A stretch of DNA of 64,000 bases from Acanthosepion pharaonis. Its lineage: Eukaryota; Mollusca; Cephalopoda; Sepiida; Sepiidae. The translations under genes were made by a program, and so were the position numbers. This document shows positions 22,416 through 32,619 of this stretch, in pieces. Within the stretch, counting starts at the first letter, position 1; each line of letters begins with the position of its first letter. The stretch lies in contig CAHIKZ030003488.1 of the NCBI GenBank assembly GCA_903632075.3, positions 20,001 through 84,000 of the forward strand, written 5' to 3'. The notes beneath the pieces are model-generated. The model was given only the letters and a program-made list of their open reading frames with translations. It was not told where the DNA came from and made no database searches.

Positions 22416-22667
22416 AGTCAAATAACATTACCGGAAATAAGTTGTGAATTATAAAGCTTTGACAATATTCTAACGTCCAGAAGAGTGGCCCATTGCACCT
22501 TCTCGGTCTAACTTTCTCCACTTACATGAAGTAGAAAGACTATATTGAATTCATTGCGAGGCCAGCTTTTAGACACTTTTTCTCTCCAGAACATACCTTA
22601 CGGATCTGTAAGTCTACCATCGGTCCATGCGTAGAATATTGCTGCTACATGTAGTCCGGTGCTCTTG

Positions 22668-22670
<3 letters not shown>
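22416..22670. other. Unassigned sequence
   Basis: No element recognised. Confidence 0.4.

Positions 22671-22710
<40 letters not shown>
22671..22710. repeat. (TA)n microsatellite
   Basis: A TA run ending exactly at the base of the long hairpin. Confidence 0.97.
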
Positions 22711-22712
<2 letters not shown>

Positions 22713-22824
22713 TGAACATAAATTCAATAGAGGCGACAGTCTGTTTCATGCTATATGCAATCCTGACGATTGCATATAGCATGAAACAGACAGTCGCCTC
22801 TACAGTGTTGAATTTATGTTCACT
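22711..22824. repeat. Long near-perfect hairpin (foldback)
   Basis: Arms 22711-22727/22808-22824 (17 bp, perfect) and 22728-22762/22768-22802 (35 bp, one mismatch) are separated by a 5-base bulge and close on a 5-base loop CTGAC. That is a 52-bp stem with almost no decay. The right half contains CTGACGA...GAAAC...GTC in order. No coding capacity. Confidence 0.95.
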
Positions 22825-22889
22825 GTTATATATTTACACGCTCAATCTCTGATATTGAGCACTTTATTCCATAAATATAGCATACCTTA

Positions 22890-22894
<5 letters not shown>

Positions 22895-22933
<39 letters not shown>
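22895..22933. repeat. (TA)n microsatellite
   Basis: A second TA run, about 70 bases after the hairpin. Confidence 0.97.
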
Positions 22934-22935
<2 letters not shown>

Positions 22936-22964
22936 TAAAATCCAAAGAAAAAATCAGCAATATT

Positions 22965-23093
22965 TGTCCTTATTTGGCATCTCGGCTTCAGTGCCTTTCG
23001 CACCGCCGTAGTCTCCCTGTGCCATTTTATAAATCCTTTCATGGCAATTGTCCAGATGTTCTTTTCGTTATGGTACCTGGACTTTATGAATGT
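22965..23093 (+). pseudogene. LINE-A internal fragment
   Basis: Encodes LSHRRSLPVPFYKSFHGNC and then a MVPGLYE-type segment, the part of LINE-A just upstream of the WNSLP block. It stops where LINE-B begins. Confidence 0.78.
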
Positions 23094-23095
23094 AT

Positions 23096-23250
23096 GTCTC
23101 GCATAATGAGAAAAGAGGGTATGGCGAATTTAACCCTCACGGGACATATTAAAGGCAAAAATGACAGAAGAAAGCATCGAGTCATCTACTTAATGAGCTT
23201 GTATAAATGGATGAGAGATTAGGCAGCGACGAGGGATATTTAAAATCCAA
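23096..23250 (+). pseudogene. LINE-B C-terminal fragment
   Basis: IMRKEGMANLTLTGHIKGKN and then YLMSLYKWM are the LINE-B C-terminal blocks. They share an open frame of 82 codons with the LINE-A piece to the left, an accidental fusion rather than a gene. Confidence 0.85.
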
Positions 23251-23261
23251 ACCTTACTGGG

Positions 23262-23670
23262 AAAGTTGTACCTCTGTGTCTTTTCTATAAATATTTCCAC
23301 GGCAACAGTTCAGATGAACTCTTCGCTATGGTACCTAGATCATTTTTTTAAAAATTTAAGCGCAATACTAGACTAGCGATGAGTTCTCATAAGTTTACAG
23401 TTGAGCTGGCTAGTAAGTCAGTTAACAGTAAGTTCTATGTCAAGTTTACTCGCCTGTGGGACTCTCTTCCAGATCCATGCTTTCCATTCAACTTTAATCT
23501 TCAAAACCTTAAATGCCATGTCAATCGCTATTTACTGTCTTCCTGATTACTCTTCTTTTGTTATCGATCCTTAGTAATGTTTCCATTTTCTAATTCTTCC
23601 ACGTCCAGTTTCCTCTTGAGTCTTAGTGGCTCTATATCCTTGCTTGGGGTAAACACAATTAAAATAGAAT
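23262..23670 (+). pseudogene. LINE-A 3' end, second copy
   Basis: Starts again at the YKYFHGNS-type segment and so overlaps the previous LINE-A piece in element coordinates; it is a separate copy, not its continuation. It runs to the 3' block CTTAGTGGCTCTATATCC and an A-rich end. Confidence 0.83.
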
Positions 23671-24079
23671 GTTGAATCGTAAGCACACTTTTCGCTATGG
23701 GACAGTCAACAAGACTTTCGGTTTTTTTTTCCTCTCATAAAAAATGAAAATACCTTCGGGTTGGTTGTGTAACAGTAGGGCAGAGAGGTTTTGGAACCAT
23801 GGTTTTGCACTCCATTTGGAAGCTGAGGTTTGACATAAATATTTTTTCTAAATCATTTCCATCTTGTGAAGAAACGAGTTTAAAGATTAAGTTTAAGTTT
23901 AAAATCGTAGCGTTGGAATTTCATTCCGGTGATCAGTGAAAACCTTATTGCGCAACTTTATAAAATTTATAATATACTGAAGCCTGATGAATGGCACAAA
24001 CATTACTAAATCCTTGTGCCATCAAATAAGACCTTCCTGATGTAATATATTATACAATGCAGTAATTTTAATGCTATTT
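23671..24079. other. Unassigned sequence
   Basis: No gene or element recognised. Confidence 0.4.
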
Positions 24080-24139
24080 TCAATAAACAATGCAAATTTA
24101 AAATATTTTGTCTTATTATATGTGCCCAGTAGTATTATG

Positions 24140-24173
<34 letters not shown>

Positions 24174-24600
24174 TCTTTTATATCTATTTGTTGTTTTTAT
24201 TAATTATGATCGAACAAATGTTATTCATTGGATAACCTTTTTCGTAATCTTTTACAATTTTTTTTTACAGTTTTTATTTAGGGAATATAGTAAAAAAAAA
24301 CAATTGCATCTTTTGCTTGTGGTGATTCATAATTAGAATTCTGATTTGAAAACATTCTCCACTCAATATGTCTAATGCAAAACACATCAAATTTATTTGG
24401 ATTTATTTTTGAAATAGTAAAATTTTGAGGTCCCATGTGTAAATTAGGTATTCTTTAAAACTAAATGCTAAATAAAAACTTAGTTATGAATATAATTTTT
24501 AATATCAGTACTTAGCACATCAAACCCCACCTTTTTCCTCGAGTGCAATGTTGATTTTCTCATAAAAGTGAAAAATCAACCGACACTAATGTAGCAGTCG
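24080..24600 (+). repeat. AT-rich dispersed repeat K, copy 1
   Basis: Its reverse complement is found at 38015-38480. Shared blocks include TGCCCAGTAGTATTAT, TTAATTATGATCGAACAAAT, GGTGATTCATAATTAGAATT and TGCAATGTTGATTTTCTCAT. A (TA)n run (24141-24170) lies inside this copy. Family unknown, probably a non-autonomous DNA element. Confidence 0.8.
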
Positions 24601-25140
24601 CGCACTTTAGATTCGATTTGTACAGCAACAGCCGGTTAGTTTTTCATTGCCCCCACCCCCAAATCGCCCTGCCACGATCCCCCAACCAAATTGACTTTAT
24701 TCCATCCGAGATAATTTACCTGTATTTGCCGACCGCTTCTCAAACACGCGGTCTGCCCGGAGCCATTTTTGTCATCAATGTTTTCCTCAAGTTTTAGAAT
24801 TTAAAGCAAAAAAAATCCTTCCTCACATTATATATTTTTACAGTAGCAGCATTGATTTCGACATACGCACCAAGTTCAAACAGTCAATTCTATGATCAGT
24901 AGTGTCTAGTCTAATTTCGACTTCCACAGCAACACCTATACCTTTGAGGATAGTGCAAATGTACTTTGCAACAATGTGTGGGCCTCTTCTTAATTTTATG
25001 AGAAATTGTTATCGTCGAGTTGAATGATACACAGAGAAGAATGGGTGCTTAATATATATTTATTCAGCACCAGTATCCGGTGCTAACGGATACATACAAA
25101 AAAAAAACACAGAACAATAAATCACAAAACCTTAATCGTC
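24601..25140. other. Unassigned sequence
   Basis: Includes a C-rich patch (24650-24690). No gene seen. Confidence 0.4.
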
Positions 25141-25405
25141 CTTAATCGTAGAGTGTTGAAGGGGTGATAGCTATTCTACAACACATTCCCTTGGGAACAA
25201 TAAATTACAAAACAATTAACAAGACAACTTACAAGGAATAGAGGAGGGTCAAATACTGTAGAGCTAAATGAAGTAAAATATTAATCAGCTTAGTATAAAC
25301 ATATGAATCCTCTTTTGAACTCTTTAATCGTAAATTATTTTAGGTTATGAGCCCAGCCATCTGGTAGAGGGCTGAAGGGGTGCAAGCTACTCTACAACAG
25401 AAATA
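25141..25405. repeat. Pair of 45-bp direct repeats
   Basis: GTTGAAGGGGTGATAGCTATTCTACAAC-type sequence at 25150-25185 recurs near 25367-25400 as GCTGAAGGGGTGCAAGCTAC. The spacing is about 215 bases. Possibly remnants of an LTR or a short duplication. Confidence 0.5.
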
Positions 25406-25749
25406 AATATGCTAACTCATATTAGAGAAAGCAATAAAAAAAGTATTTTTATGTACATTTAAAAAGACGTCTTTATAAAATATTAGTTAAATGATCTCAG
25501 CTTGTTTCGGGGACTTATTGGAGATGGAAGGGCAATCAAGACGAAGAAATATAAAGCTTGTATTTTTTCATAAGGGGAGAAGGGATAATTTTGGCTCCTC
25601 AGATTGGTGTGAGGTATAGAGATGAGATAACGGGTATACCACACACACAACGAAAAATAATGAATTTTTTTATAGAAAAGATTTGATAGCATATCGAAGA
25701 GGAGTGGGTACATAAGGTAAAAGAACTAATACAAACAGCAGGAAATCTT
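25406..25749. other. Unassigned sequence
   Basis: The minus frame at 25483-25713 has no recognisable motif. Confidence 0.4.
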
Positions 25750-26051
25750 TACGTTATTTGGACATTTATCCTCATCTTCATTGCCATATTTACAACGTTT
25801 CGGTCGTTGTACGGTCTGGCCTTCTTCAGGTGATTGGAATTTCGAATCGAACCCTTTATTTCATCCACCGAGGTAGATTGTTCTCATTCCACGTGCCATG
25901 ACTCTTCCGGATGTCTGTTATTTTCGCTTCAACTCAGCTCTCAATTTTTTGGTTCACCACTATTGTGGCCTGGTACTGAACTCACAACTCTTTGGGTCTA
26001 GTCACTGGATCTTACCAACGTCTTTATCCACTGGGCCAAGTATATTTGAGG
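25750..26051 (-). mobile_element. SINE-3, full length
   Basis: The minus strand begins with a tRNA-like head: A box region TTGGCCCAGTGGATAAAGAC and B box GAGTTCAGTACC. It continues through GGAACGAGAACAATCTACCT and GGGTTCGATTCG to the conserved CACCTGAAGAAGGCC...GACCGAAACGTTG block and a tail ATGAAGATGAGGATAAATGTCC. About 300 bp. Pol III-transcribed retroposon; candidate Ceph-SINE. Confidence 0.88.
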
Positions 26052-26144
26052 ACATCGTAAAGTCATAACAGAATGGAAAATAGAAAAATCAGTTGTAGCT
26101 GACCATATAGAAAAGGTTCGTTCCTCAGGTGTATATCGATTTGA

Positions 26145-26240
26145 GTAACCTACAGGGAATTCCGAACTAAACACTTTATTTAATCTAAGGGTGTAGTCTG
26201 TTCACGTTTCACTGCACATGACCAGGAATTCTTATTTTAT
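26145..26240 (-). mobile_element. SINE-3 fragment
   Basis: Only the middle of SINE-3 (reverse of GAAATAAAGGGTTCAGTTCG region) remains, in degraded form. Confidence 0.6.
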
Positions 26241-26299
26241 TTTCGAGTGAATATTGCATAACAATGATTTTTAAGGATAGCTGGGGCGATTCATATCTT

Positions 26300-26412
26300 T
26301 CTCAAGTGTATTTGCGCGTTAAGTGAATTTAACGAACCCGGCTAGAATTCGAACTCTGCCCTCTGATTTCTTATTCCGAGATACTCTCCATTACACCACC
26401 CGCACATTCTTG
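26300..26412 (-). mobile_element. SINE-2 head fragment
   Basis: The minus strand has a clear tRNA-like head: A box GGGTGGTGTAATGG, B box AGTTCGAATTC, then AACGCGCAAATACACTTGAG. The body is truncated. Confidence 0.8.
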
Positions 26413-27084
26413 ATTTGAAGAGGGTCACTATTTAAGTGTTCAGGGAAGCACTCAGACTAAAGTTTGAAGCTTCTTTTGTACTTATAACATGGAGGAAATG
26501 AGTGTTTCGATTCTGTGACAGTAACATGATGTATCCTGTGAACGTCTGTAAACATGGGGACGCCGATAGAATAGCAACAGACTTTCAACGTTGTGTCTGT
26601 GGTGAAGAGGTCACAGAGTGAAAAATAAGTTACCTTCTCTCAAAAGACAGCAGAATCGGTCTTGAAATTTGTCAAGGCTGGAAAGTGAGGATTGACTAGC
26701 TTCCGACAGTATACGGTGGCAGTAGTCCATTTTTGGTCTAACCTGACTCTAGTCATAAAGCAGAGCAGGAGGAGACACACTTCCCCAGATTGATAGATTA
26801 GATCTGGTCATGTTTCAAGTATCTTCAATAACAGATTGTGTATATGAATTCCACATAGGTCTGGAGTGTGCTTGAGATTTTAAATATGGGGTTAGACTCT
26901 GGGCTATCAAGAATTGTCTAGGAGAACACTCCTTTCAGATCTCGTCACTACTCATTTCCGATTCATTTTATTTGAAGCCGATTTCTTTATCATTAAAATG
27001 TATGTGACATTATTTCAAAATTTCTTGACGTCTTTACAGCTGATTTCATGCAAAATAATTAGCATTAGCTGAAATGTTTGAGGC
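26413..27084. other. Unassigned sequence
   Basis: No coding frame or recognised repeat. Confidence 0.4.
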
Positions 27085-27530
27085 ACATAATGAGGCCCCT
27101 TCCTCTGTGAGTAGATTGCCCAGCATCCACTGCCATATGAGAGGACCGATATTACATAACAGTTCACTAATCTTTTTGTTGTCTCTGACGAAATTTTTCC
27201 TGTTTCTTAATACTTTGCATAACTTTTTGAAAACATCTTCCGTTATCCCAATCTATCTTCACATTTTAGTTTCTAATTTTCAATTCTGTTAAAACAATTC
27301 CTAGATATTTAAATTCTAGTGTTTTTGGTATCTCTAATTTCTAATTGATATCTTTGGCTGTTCCCTTTGCTGACAAATATACATTCTGTCTTCTGATAAT
27401 GTTTAGGCCTTTCTTCTCACCTTCTCTTATTGCCTTCCGTGGGAGTCCCTGCACTTACATCTCTTTGTCTGATGTCTACACTGTCATCTGGATATGTAAT
27501 GTTTTTAAGATATGTGCCCGCCAATGAATT
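27085..27530 (-). pseudogene. LINE-B reverse transcriptase region, inverted 5' part
   Basis: On the minus strand, in several frames, it covers the LINE-B stretch after the catalytic YADD box (KKTECMI-like, then the region before LGSVLT, then the CWA block). It ends at the codons for LYGS-CWAI. Its plus-strand partner 27540-27965 resumes at exactly that position. Frameshifts and stops throughout. Confidence 0.8.
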
Positions 27531-27539
27531 GTTTGTTAA

Positions 27540-27965
27540 ATGCCACGTGATATCGGTCTTCCTACGTGGCAGTAAATGCTGGGCAATCTCCTCAAAGATG
27601 AAAAAGAGACTTGAAGCAACAGAATGTGGTTCTACAGTAGGATACTGAGGATACTATGGACCGGATATGTGAGCAACGATGCAGTTCTAGAGAAAATGTC
27701 AACAAAAAGGAAGCTTATACTTGACATCAGGAAGAGACATTTTAAATTTGTGGCACATAATGGGGAAAAAGGGCTAGAAAAATTCTGACACTCACAGGAC
27801 AGATTGAAGTCAAGGAGGATAGAAGAAAACAACGCATAACATAGTGAGCTTGAATAAATGCATGGCGGAGCAAGGTTTAGGAGAGATAACAATAAGACAA
27901 AATTTATTTAGGGCTAAAAAGGGTAGGAAATTGTGGAGAGTCATGATCGTCAATGTCCTGAAAGA
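27540..27965 (+). pseudogene. LINE-B C-terminal part
   Basis: Starts at FLRGSKCWAISSKMKKRLEA and continues through VSNDAVLEKM, EKGLEKF, LNKWMAEQGL and KLWRVMIVNVLK, which is the whole C-terminal tail of LINE-B. Two frameshifts. Together with the inverted piece to the left it forms one insertion with a 5' inversion. Confidence 0.88.
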
Positions 27966-28071
27966 GAACGGCACATAGACGAAAAAGAATGGAAAGTGAA
28001 ATATGTTTGAATAGATTTTCCGTCTCCAGAATCTCCAGAAACAATTTGCACACCTACAAGAAATTTTATTA

Positions 28072-28265
28072 TCTCCATGACATATTGAAGGCAAGTGAGA
28101 CAGAAGAAAGCAATGCATAACCTATCTAGTGAGCTTGAGTAAATGGATGGTGGAGCAAGGTTTAGGAGAGATAACAATAAGACAATATTTATTAAGAGCT
28201 AAAAAGGACTGGAAATTGTGGAGAGCCATGATCGGCTACGTACTGAAGATACACGGCCAGTAGAA
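28072..28265 (+). pseudogene. LINE-B 3' end, duplicate
   Basis: Repeats the last 185 bases of the preceding copy, including the same variant GCAAGGTTTAGGAGAGATAA, so it is a local duplication rather than an independent insertion. It ends AAATTGTGGAGAGCCATGAT. Confidence 0.85.
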
Positions 28266-28344
28266 AAAATAACGCTTCTAATTGTGTTACAGTAACCCTT
28301 TTAAACAGATAGTTTATCAGTCATAAAAACCAATATACAAAATC

Positions 28345-28430
28345 ATAACCTTTTCCGGGATTCGAACATTTAACACTGGCTCCGGTGGGAAATTATTACG
28401 TATTTGGCCAACCAAGAAAAATAAGGCTAT
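28345..28430 (-). mobile_element. Possible worn tRNA-derived SINE head
   Basis: The minus strand carries GTTCGAATCCCGG (B-box-like) preceded about 45 bases upstream by TTGGCCAAATACG. There is no family match elsewhere in the window. Confidence 0.3.
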
Positions 28431-28639
28431 GGCTTTGAATATACTAAATAGAAACAAATAAAGGAACATTGTTTTCTCCTGCGGAATTCTTTCAAGTTAT
28501 TACTAATAGAAGATAGAATATCATATGCTTATTAATGGAAAACCAAATGCATACACACTCACCTGCGCTGTCACGTAAATGCCATATCTGATTGTCCGCT
28601 TACCACAGAATGGATGTGCGTATATCTTGGTCACCACCT

Positions 28640-29010
28640 CAGTGGCAAAATGCTACAGTAATATACAATACCATCGTGAAGGCTTCTTCATAAGTGTAAT
28701 CAGAATAGATTGACTTCTCGTTCGGCTTTCCTCTGGCATGTCTGTTAAAATCAGTTGGAAAATAGTTCAAGCTGACGATCAAATGTCGCTACATGACAGT
28801 TGCACCGAGTCCATTTATGACTGCGCATGCTCAGGTCTGTCATCGGTAAATGGCAGCAGCGGGAATTTCATACGCGTTTTAATCCTTGTTGTCGCCATCA
28901 AATTGTATAAAGTTAGAGAAGTGGCCGCAGCAATGGCGGCTCCCGTCCGATACTTTTACAGGAGAATGAAAGGAAGAAAAATTAAAATGAAAATGGTAAA
29001 AGATTGAAAG
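28640..29010 (+). promoter_or_regulatory. CpG-richer block with NRF1-like and YY1-like sites
   Basis: Seen: CTGCGCATGCTC (NRF1-like, about 28824), GCAATGGCGGC (YY1-like, about 28932), more CpG than the surroundings, then a purine-rich run. An ATG inside the YY1-like site opens MAAPVRYFYRRMKGRK, followed by GGTAAAA, which could be a weak donor. Such motif pairs mark animal TATA-less promoters, but no conserved domain supports a gene here. Treat as a candidate only. Confidence 0.2.
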
Positions 29011-29184
29011 GGAGAGGAAAAAAAAGAAAAAAAGAAAGAAAAGCAAATTAGAAAATGGTCAGAAAAAGAGATATAGAATTCATGAATTATTTTCATTATT
29101 CTACTAATTAGTACGGCTTGTAACTTTGTCCTTTTGGTTTTAGATTTCTATATTTTCTCTTGGAGGATGCGCAGGTATCGTAAA

Positions 29185-29415
29185 GGGTATTGGCGCGGAA
29201 AATGGAATCGGTGAGCCGGCATCAAATTTCGGCCAAGTCTGTTGCCGTCACTTTCAGCCAAATGGCCTTGGGAAAAGCGTGAATCCATCTCTTCCCTTCA
29301 CACACCAGCTATGGGTTAAATAGCAGAGTAGCTTGTATTTTCTATTTCTAGTCTTAACTGATAGCCAGTACATAAGGGCATTTGGGAATTTAAAACTGGT
29401 GGAGGCAACATGAAA
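29185..29415 (+). mobile_element. SINE-2 copy, 5' part degraded
   Basis: CCTTGGGAAAAGCGTGAATC, CCAGCTATGGGTTAAATAGC and GGGAATTTAAAACTGG follow the SINE-2 order on the plus strand. The tRNA head is barely recognisable. Confidence 0.75.
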
Positions 29416-30115
29416 CCACTCGCCTATATTTCCCAGCAATTAATGCTAGTTCATAGATAATAAAACGATGAGGAAACTGGTCAGAGTCATGGTCTCTTAC
29501 GTGCTGAAGGGACAGAAAATCCCTCTAGCCTTGTTCATATTGCCTGAAGTATGTTCCTGACTGTATAAATTAATTGAACTAGTATCATATTTGTTGTTTT
29601 CTCTCTGCATTTTTAGCCGTTCCGCTCTCCAAACTTCCTTTTGTTGTCTGGGGTTATAAAGAGTTTTATGAGCATTATTCACTGAATTATATTTTCGAGG
29701 GCGGGGGCTACAACATTTTAATATTTGTTTAAAAACATGCCTATTAAAATCGATGTAATCGGAGGTTAAGGGAAAATAAAATAATAATTACCATAAAGTA
29801 GATAAAACGAAACAAACGGAAAAATATTGGCCTAACCAGATCAGCACGTTCAGTTTAAAATTAGAAAAGGTTTGCGATAGTACGTTAATACAGCCGGATC
29901 TGCGATATCCGAGCTCATTAAATAATCCTTAGTAATCCTATACAAAAGACATATTCACTATTCTTCGGATGCCACGTTTAAATTTTCATGTAAAACTCGT
30001 TGATGTGCATGTGGAGTTGCATCAGCATAGACCGATGGAATACTAAAGGATGAAATGCGTCACACGAAAACCTTTTCCATTTTTGTTATAACTCTTTCCC
30101 TTAAAATTGTTCTTG
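29416..30115. other. Unassigned sequence
   Basis: 29455-29515 resembles the LINE-B 3' end (GGAAACTGGTCAGAGTCATG...GTGCTGAAGGGACAG) and is probably a scrap of it. Otherwise nothing recognised. Confidence 0.45.
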
Positions 30116-30117
30116 AC

Positions 30118-30254
30118 AGTGATTTTCCAAGCGTAGCTCAGATGGGGCACAAGGCCGAAAGTATGGAGCACCCGGTGAGGATTGAATTCACTACTCAGTC
30201 GTAATTGTTCTAGCGTGACAAGCCTTGTAACCATTACACCGCCTCGGGGTGCCC
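30118..30254 (-). mobile_element. SINE-1 copy, first of a tandem pair
   Basis: The minus strand has GGGCACCCCGAGGCGGTGTAATGG-type head with A box and a B box GAATTCAATCC, then CTTTCGGCCTTGTGCCCCAT, and ends GGAAAATCACT. It joins the next copy after three bases. Confidence 0.88.
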
Positions 30255-30257
30255 AAA

Positions 30258-30395
30258 AGTGATTTTCCAAACGTAGCTTAGATGTGGCACAAGACCGAAA
30301 GTATGGGGCACCCAGTGGGGATCGAACTCAATACTCAGTCGCAATTGTTCTAGCGAGACAAACTTGCTGACCATTGCACCACCTCGAGGTACCCT
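30258..30395 (-). mobile_element. SINE-1 copy, second of a tandem pair
   Basis: Same family and orientation. B box GAGTTCGATCC is intact on the minus strand. The two copies differ at many positions, so they are independent insertions or an old dimer. Confidence 0.9.
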
Positions 30396-30420
30396 AAAAT
30401 TGTGCTTGATATGTAACAAA

Positions 30421-30530
<110 letters not shown>

Positions 30531-30654
30531 GAGAGAGTAAAACCTCGAATCGCACAATCAACGTATTCCGGATTTAACTTTTCAAACTTTATTTAAAGGT
30601 ATATAGTAACTTAAAAAATAAAATGGATATATACATATCTACAATGCAACCACA

Positions 30655-30906
30655 CTTCTCGAAAGTCTCACAAGACGAACACATCGGTTCTCGGACAACA
30701 TTGCCGAACCGAGTTAACCTGAACGGAATAATTTCTGAGTCGCACCGCCATGTTGTATACATTCGTGTGTCGTGCCGTGCTTTTCTTTTCCAGTATTATT
30801 GTACTGTGACTTTTTTTTTCTCTACATTGATTCCTATTGGAAAAATAGTTTCAGTTTACGAACATACTTCAGGAACGTCTTAAATTCATGAACCGAGGTT
30901 CCACTG
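30655..30906 (-). mobile_element. Pogo/Tigger-type MITE, truncated
   Basis: The minus strand begins CAGTGGAACCTCGGTTCATG at 30906 and matches the interior of the 17679-18015 element (including CAACATGGCGGTGCGACTCAG). The distal inverted repeat is missing. Confidence 0.85.
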
Positions 30907-30935
30907 TACTGTATTTACATTTATTTACAATAGAT

Positions 30936-31028
30936 TTATAATATACTGGGCGTTTTCAGGTAACGGATAAAGTGCTTCAAATTAACGGACGATCCCCACT
31001 ATTAGTCCGTTAAATTGATGTTCCACTA
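30936..31028. mobile_element. Small pogo-type palindromic element
   Basis: Contains ATTAACGGAC...GTCCGTTAAAT inverted repeats and an end CAGTGG-like AGTGGAACATCAATTTAACG on the minus strand, close to Tigger termini. Too short to code. Confidence 0.55.
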
Positions 31029-31189
31029 ATATACAGTGCTTGTGGGGGGGCTTAACATTTTCTCTTCTTCGTGCATATTGCATAATCCATGTTGAGTTCA
31101 TGTAAACAAACTGCATATCATCAAAGTTGAAATAATGTAACCCAGAGCTTTGCCTAGTTTGAAAGCTGTAATAAGTTTCATACATGAGA

Positions 31190-32101
31190 AACGGCCCGAA
31201 GATCGTCAGTTTACGACATTCAGAGCCCAATAGTAACATTGCACAAGAAGCGGTACGCACAACGTGAAACCTGGGTCTAAATTGGTCACAAGACTGCAGT
31301 TCACAATGCCGTTGCCAATTACCAAGCCGATGGATCTTATTCTGACCGAAAGAAAAGTGGACGTCCCCAGGAAAGAAATCCTAGAGATAACTGCATCCAT
31401 TTCAAATACATACAAAAAGCTTCGAGATTCTTTTACTTCGCAAAAGTAGAGATACAACTTGTAATACTGTTTCTCGCAGATTGGTCAATGAATTTCAACT
31501 AACATCCTGCAAACCAAGATTGACGATGAAAATGAAGCGCCCGTCATTTGCCAACAAAACTTGAACACTGGACTGAGATAGAATGGGGAAACTTTATTTT
31601 CCCTGATGAATTCACACTGCAGCAATTTTGTGTGGGTTAGCATTCTTCTGGAAGACCTCCAGGAAAGATATATGATGAAAAATATAGCATACAAACTATG
31701 AAACCGCTCCAGGCAGATGAGTTTGGGACAACTGCTTTATATTTGTTCCTAGACCCTGGAATAACCATGGATGATCAAAAGTATATTGAACGGTTGCCGG
31801 ATAAACTCGAGATTCACATGCACATACATGGTTGCAGCATATTTATGCAGGATGGTGCACCATGCTACAAAGCATAGAAAGTGCAAGACTATCTTAAGAA
31901 GGCTCAAGTCACTAAGTTAAAATGGCCTTGCAACAGCCCTGACCTCAGTACCATAGAAAATCTGCGGGATTGCATAATGAATAAGGCTGCAGATAAACGG
32001 GTACCCAATTAAAAGGGTCTTGTGTCAAGGACGTTTGGAACAATGAGATTTCAGCAGAATATGGACGTCGTCTCACAGCCAGCATGAAGCAATTATCAAG
32101 G

Positions 32102-32103
<2 letters not shown>
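31190..32103 (+). pseudogene. Tc1-like transposase (DD34E) pseudogene
   Basis: Three frames together give a Tc1 transposase: a DNA-binding part with YQADGSYSDRKKSGRP (about 31310-31365), then the DDE domain. The catalytic codons lie in one frame: Asp in FPDEF at 31605, Asp in QDGAPC at 31851 and Glu in IENL at 31956, leaving exactly 34 residues between the last two. After these come KRVPN, EISAEY and MKQLSRRY-like blocks. Transposases of this family cut and paste at TA sites. Stops (about 31570, 31876, 32010) and frameshifts kill it. The right terminal repeat is not visible because a (TA)n tract starts where the gene ends. Confidence 0.9.

Positions 32104-32175
<72 letters not shown>
32104..32175. 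repeat. (TA)n microsatellite
   Basis: Begins at the 3' end of the Tc1 remnant. Confidence 0.97.
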
Positions 32176-32178
<3 letters not shown>

Positions 32179-32257
32179 GGCCGGTTAATGTAGTTAATAC
32201 TGTTTATTATAAACAGAGCATTTCCTTAAATACTTTTATCTATAAAAATAACGTATA

Positions 32258-32261
<4 letters not shown>

Positions 32262-32290
<29 letters not shown>
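32262..32290. repeat. (TA)n microsatellite
   Basis: Ends at the left direct repeat of the Penelope-like element. Confidence 0.97.
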
Positions 32291-32291
<1 letters not shown>

Positions 32292-32293
<2 letters not shown>

Positions 32294-32428
32294 CGCGTTC
32301 CAACTTCCCCTCCTCACTCATTATTATTAATGTCTTGATTGTGTCTGTATATCACCAACGAATACCTTTTGAAAAAGGGTTGGTCGAAAGAATCCTAAAT
32401 GTAAAATAATGACCTATTTTGTTCAAGT
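32292..32428 (+). mobile_element. Penelope-like element, left direct repeat (pLTR)
   Basis: Matches 33929-34070 over its full length. Shared landmarks are ATCGCGTT, TTATTATTAATGTCTTG, ATATC.CCAAC and the final CTATTTTGTTCAAGT. Penelope-like elements carry such pseudo-LTRs in direct orientation. Inside there is TTTTGAAAAAGG...GGTCGAAAG, a possible worn hammerhead core, as known for this class of repeat. Confidence 0.85.
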
Positions 32429-32619
32429 CTATGTTCTGTTTCTGTGGGTACAAGTCCTTGTGTGTATATCCTGAGGTACATAGGGTGGTGTACCACTGAG
32501 ACCTATCTTGTCTATGGTTTGATCTGTGTAATATGAGTTGACAAAATGGTTGGCTGAACTGCTCTAACTGGTATCGAATGTCTTCTCAGCACACAATATC
32601 TCAGATTCCTTCTGTGTTT

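Noticed and set aside
22974..23222. 82-codon frame as a chimeric gene
   Set aside because: Two unrelated LINE fragments happen to be in frame; each is 5'-truncated.
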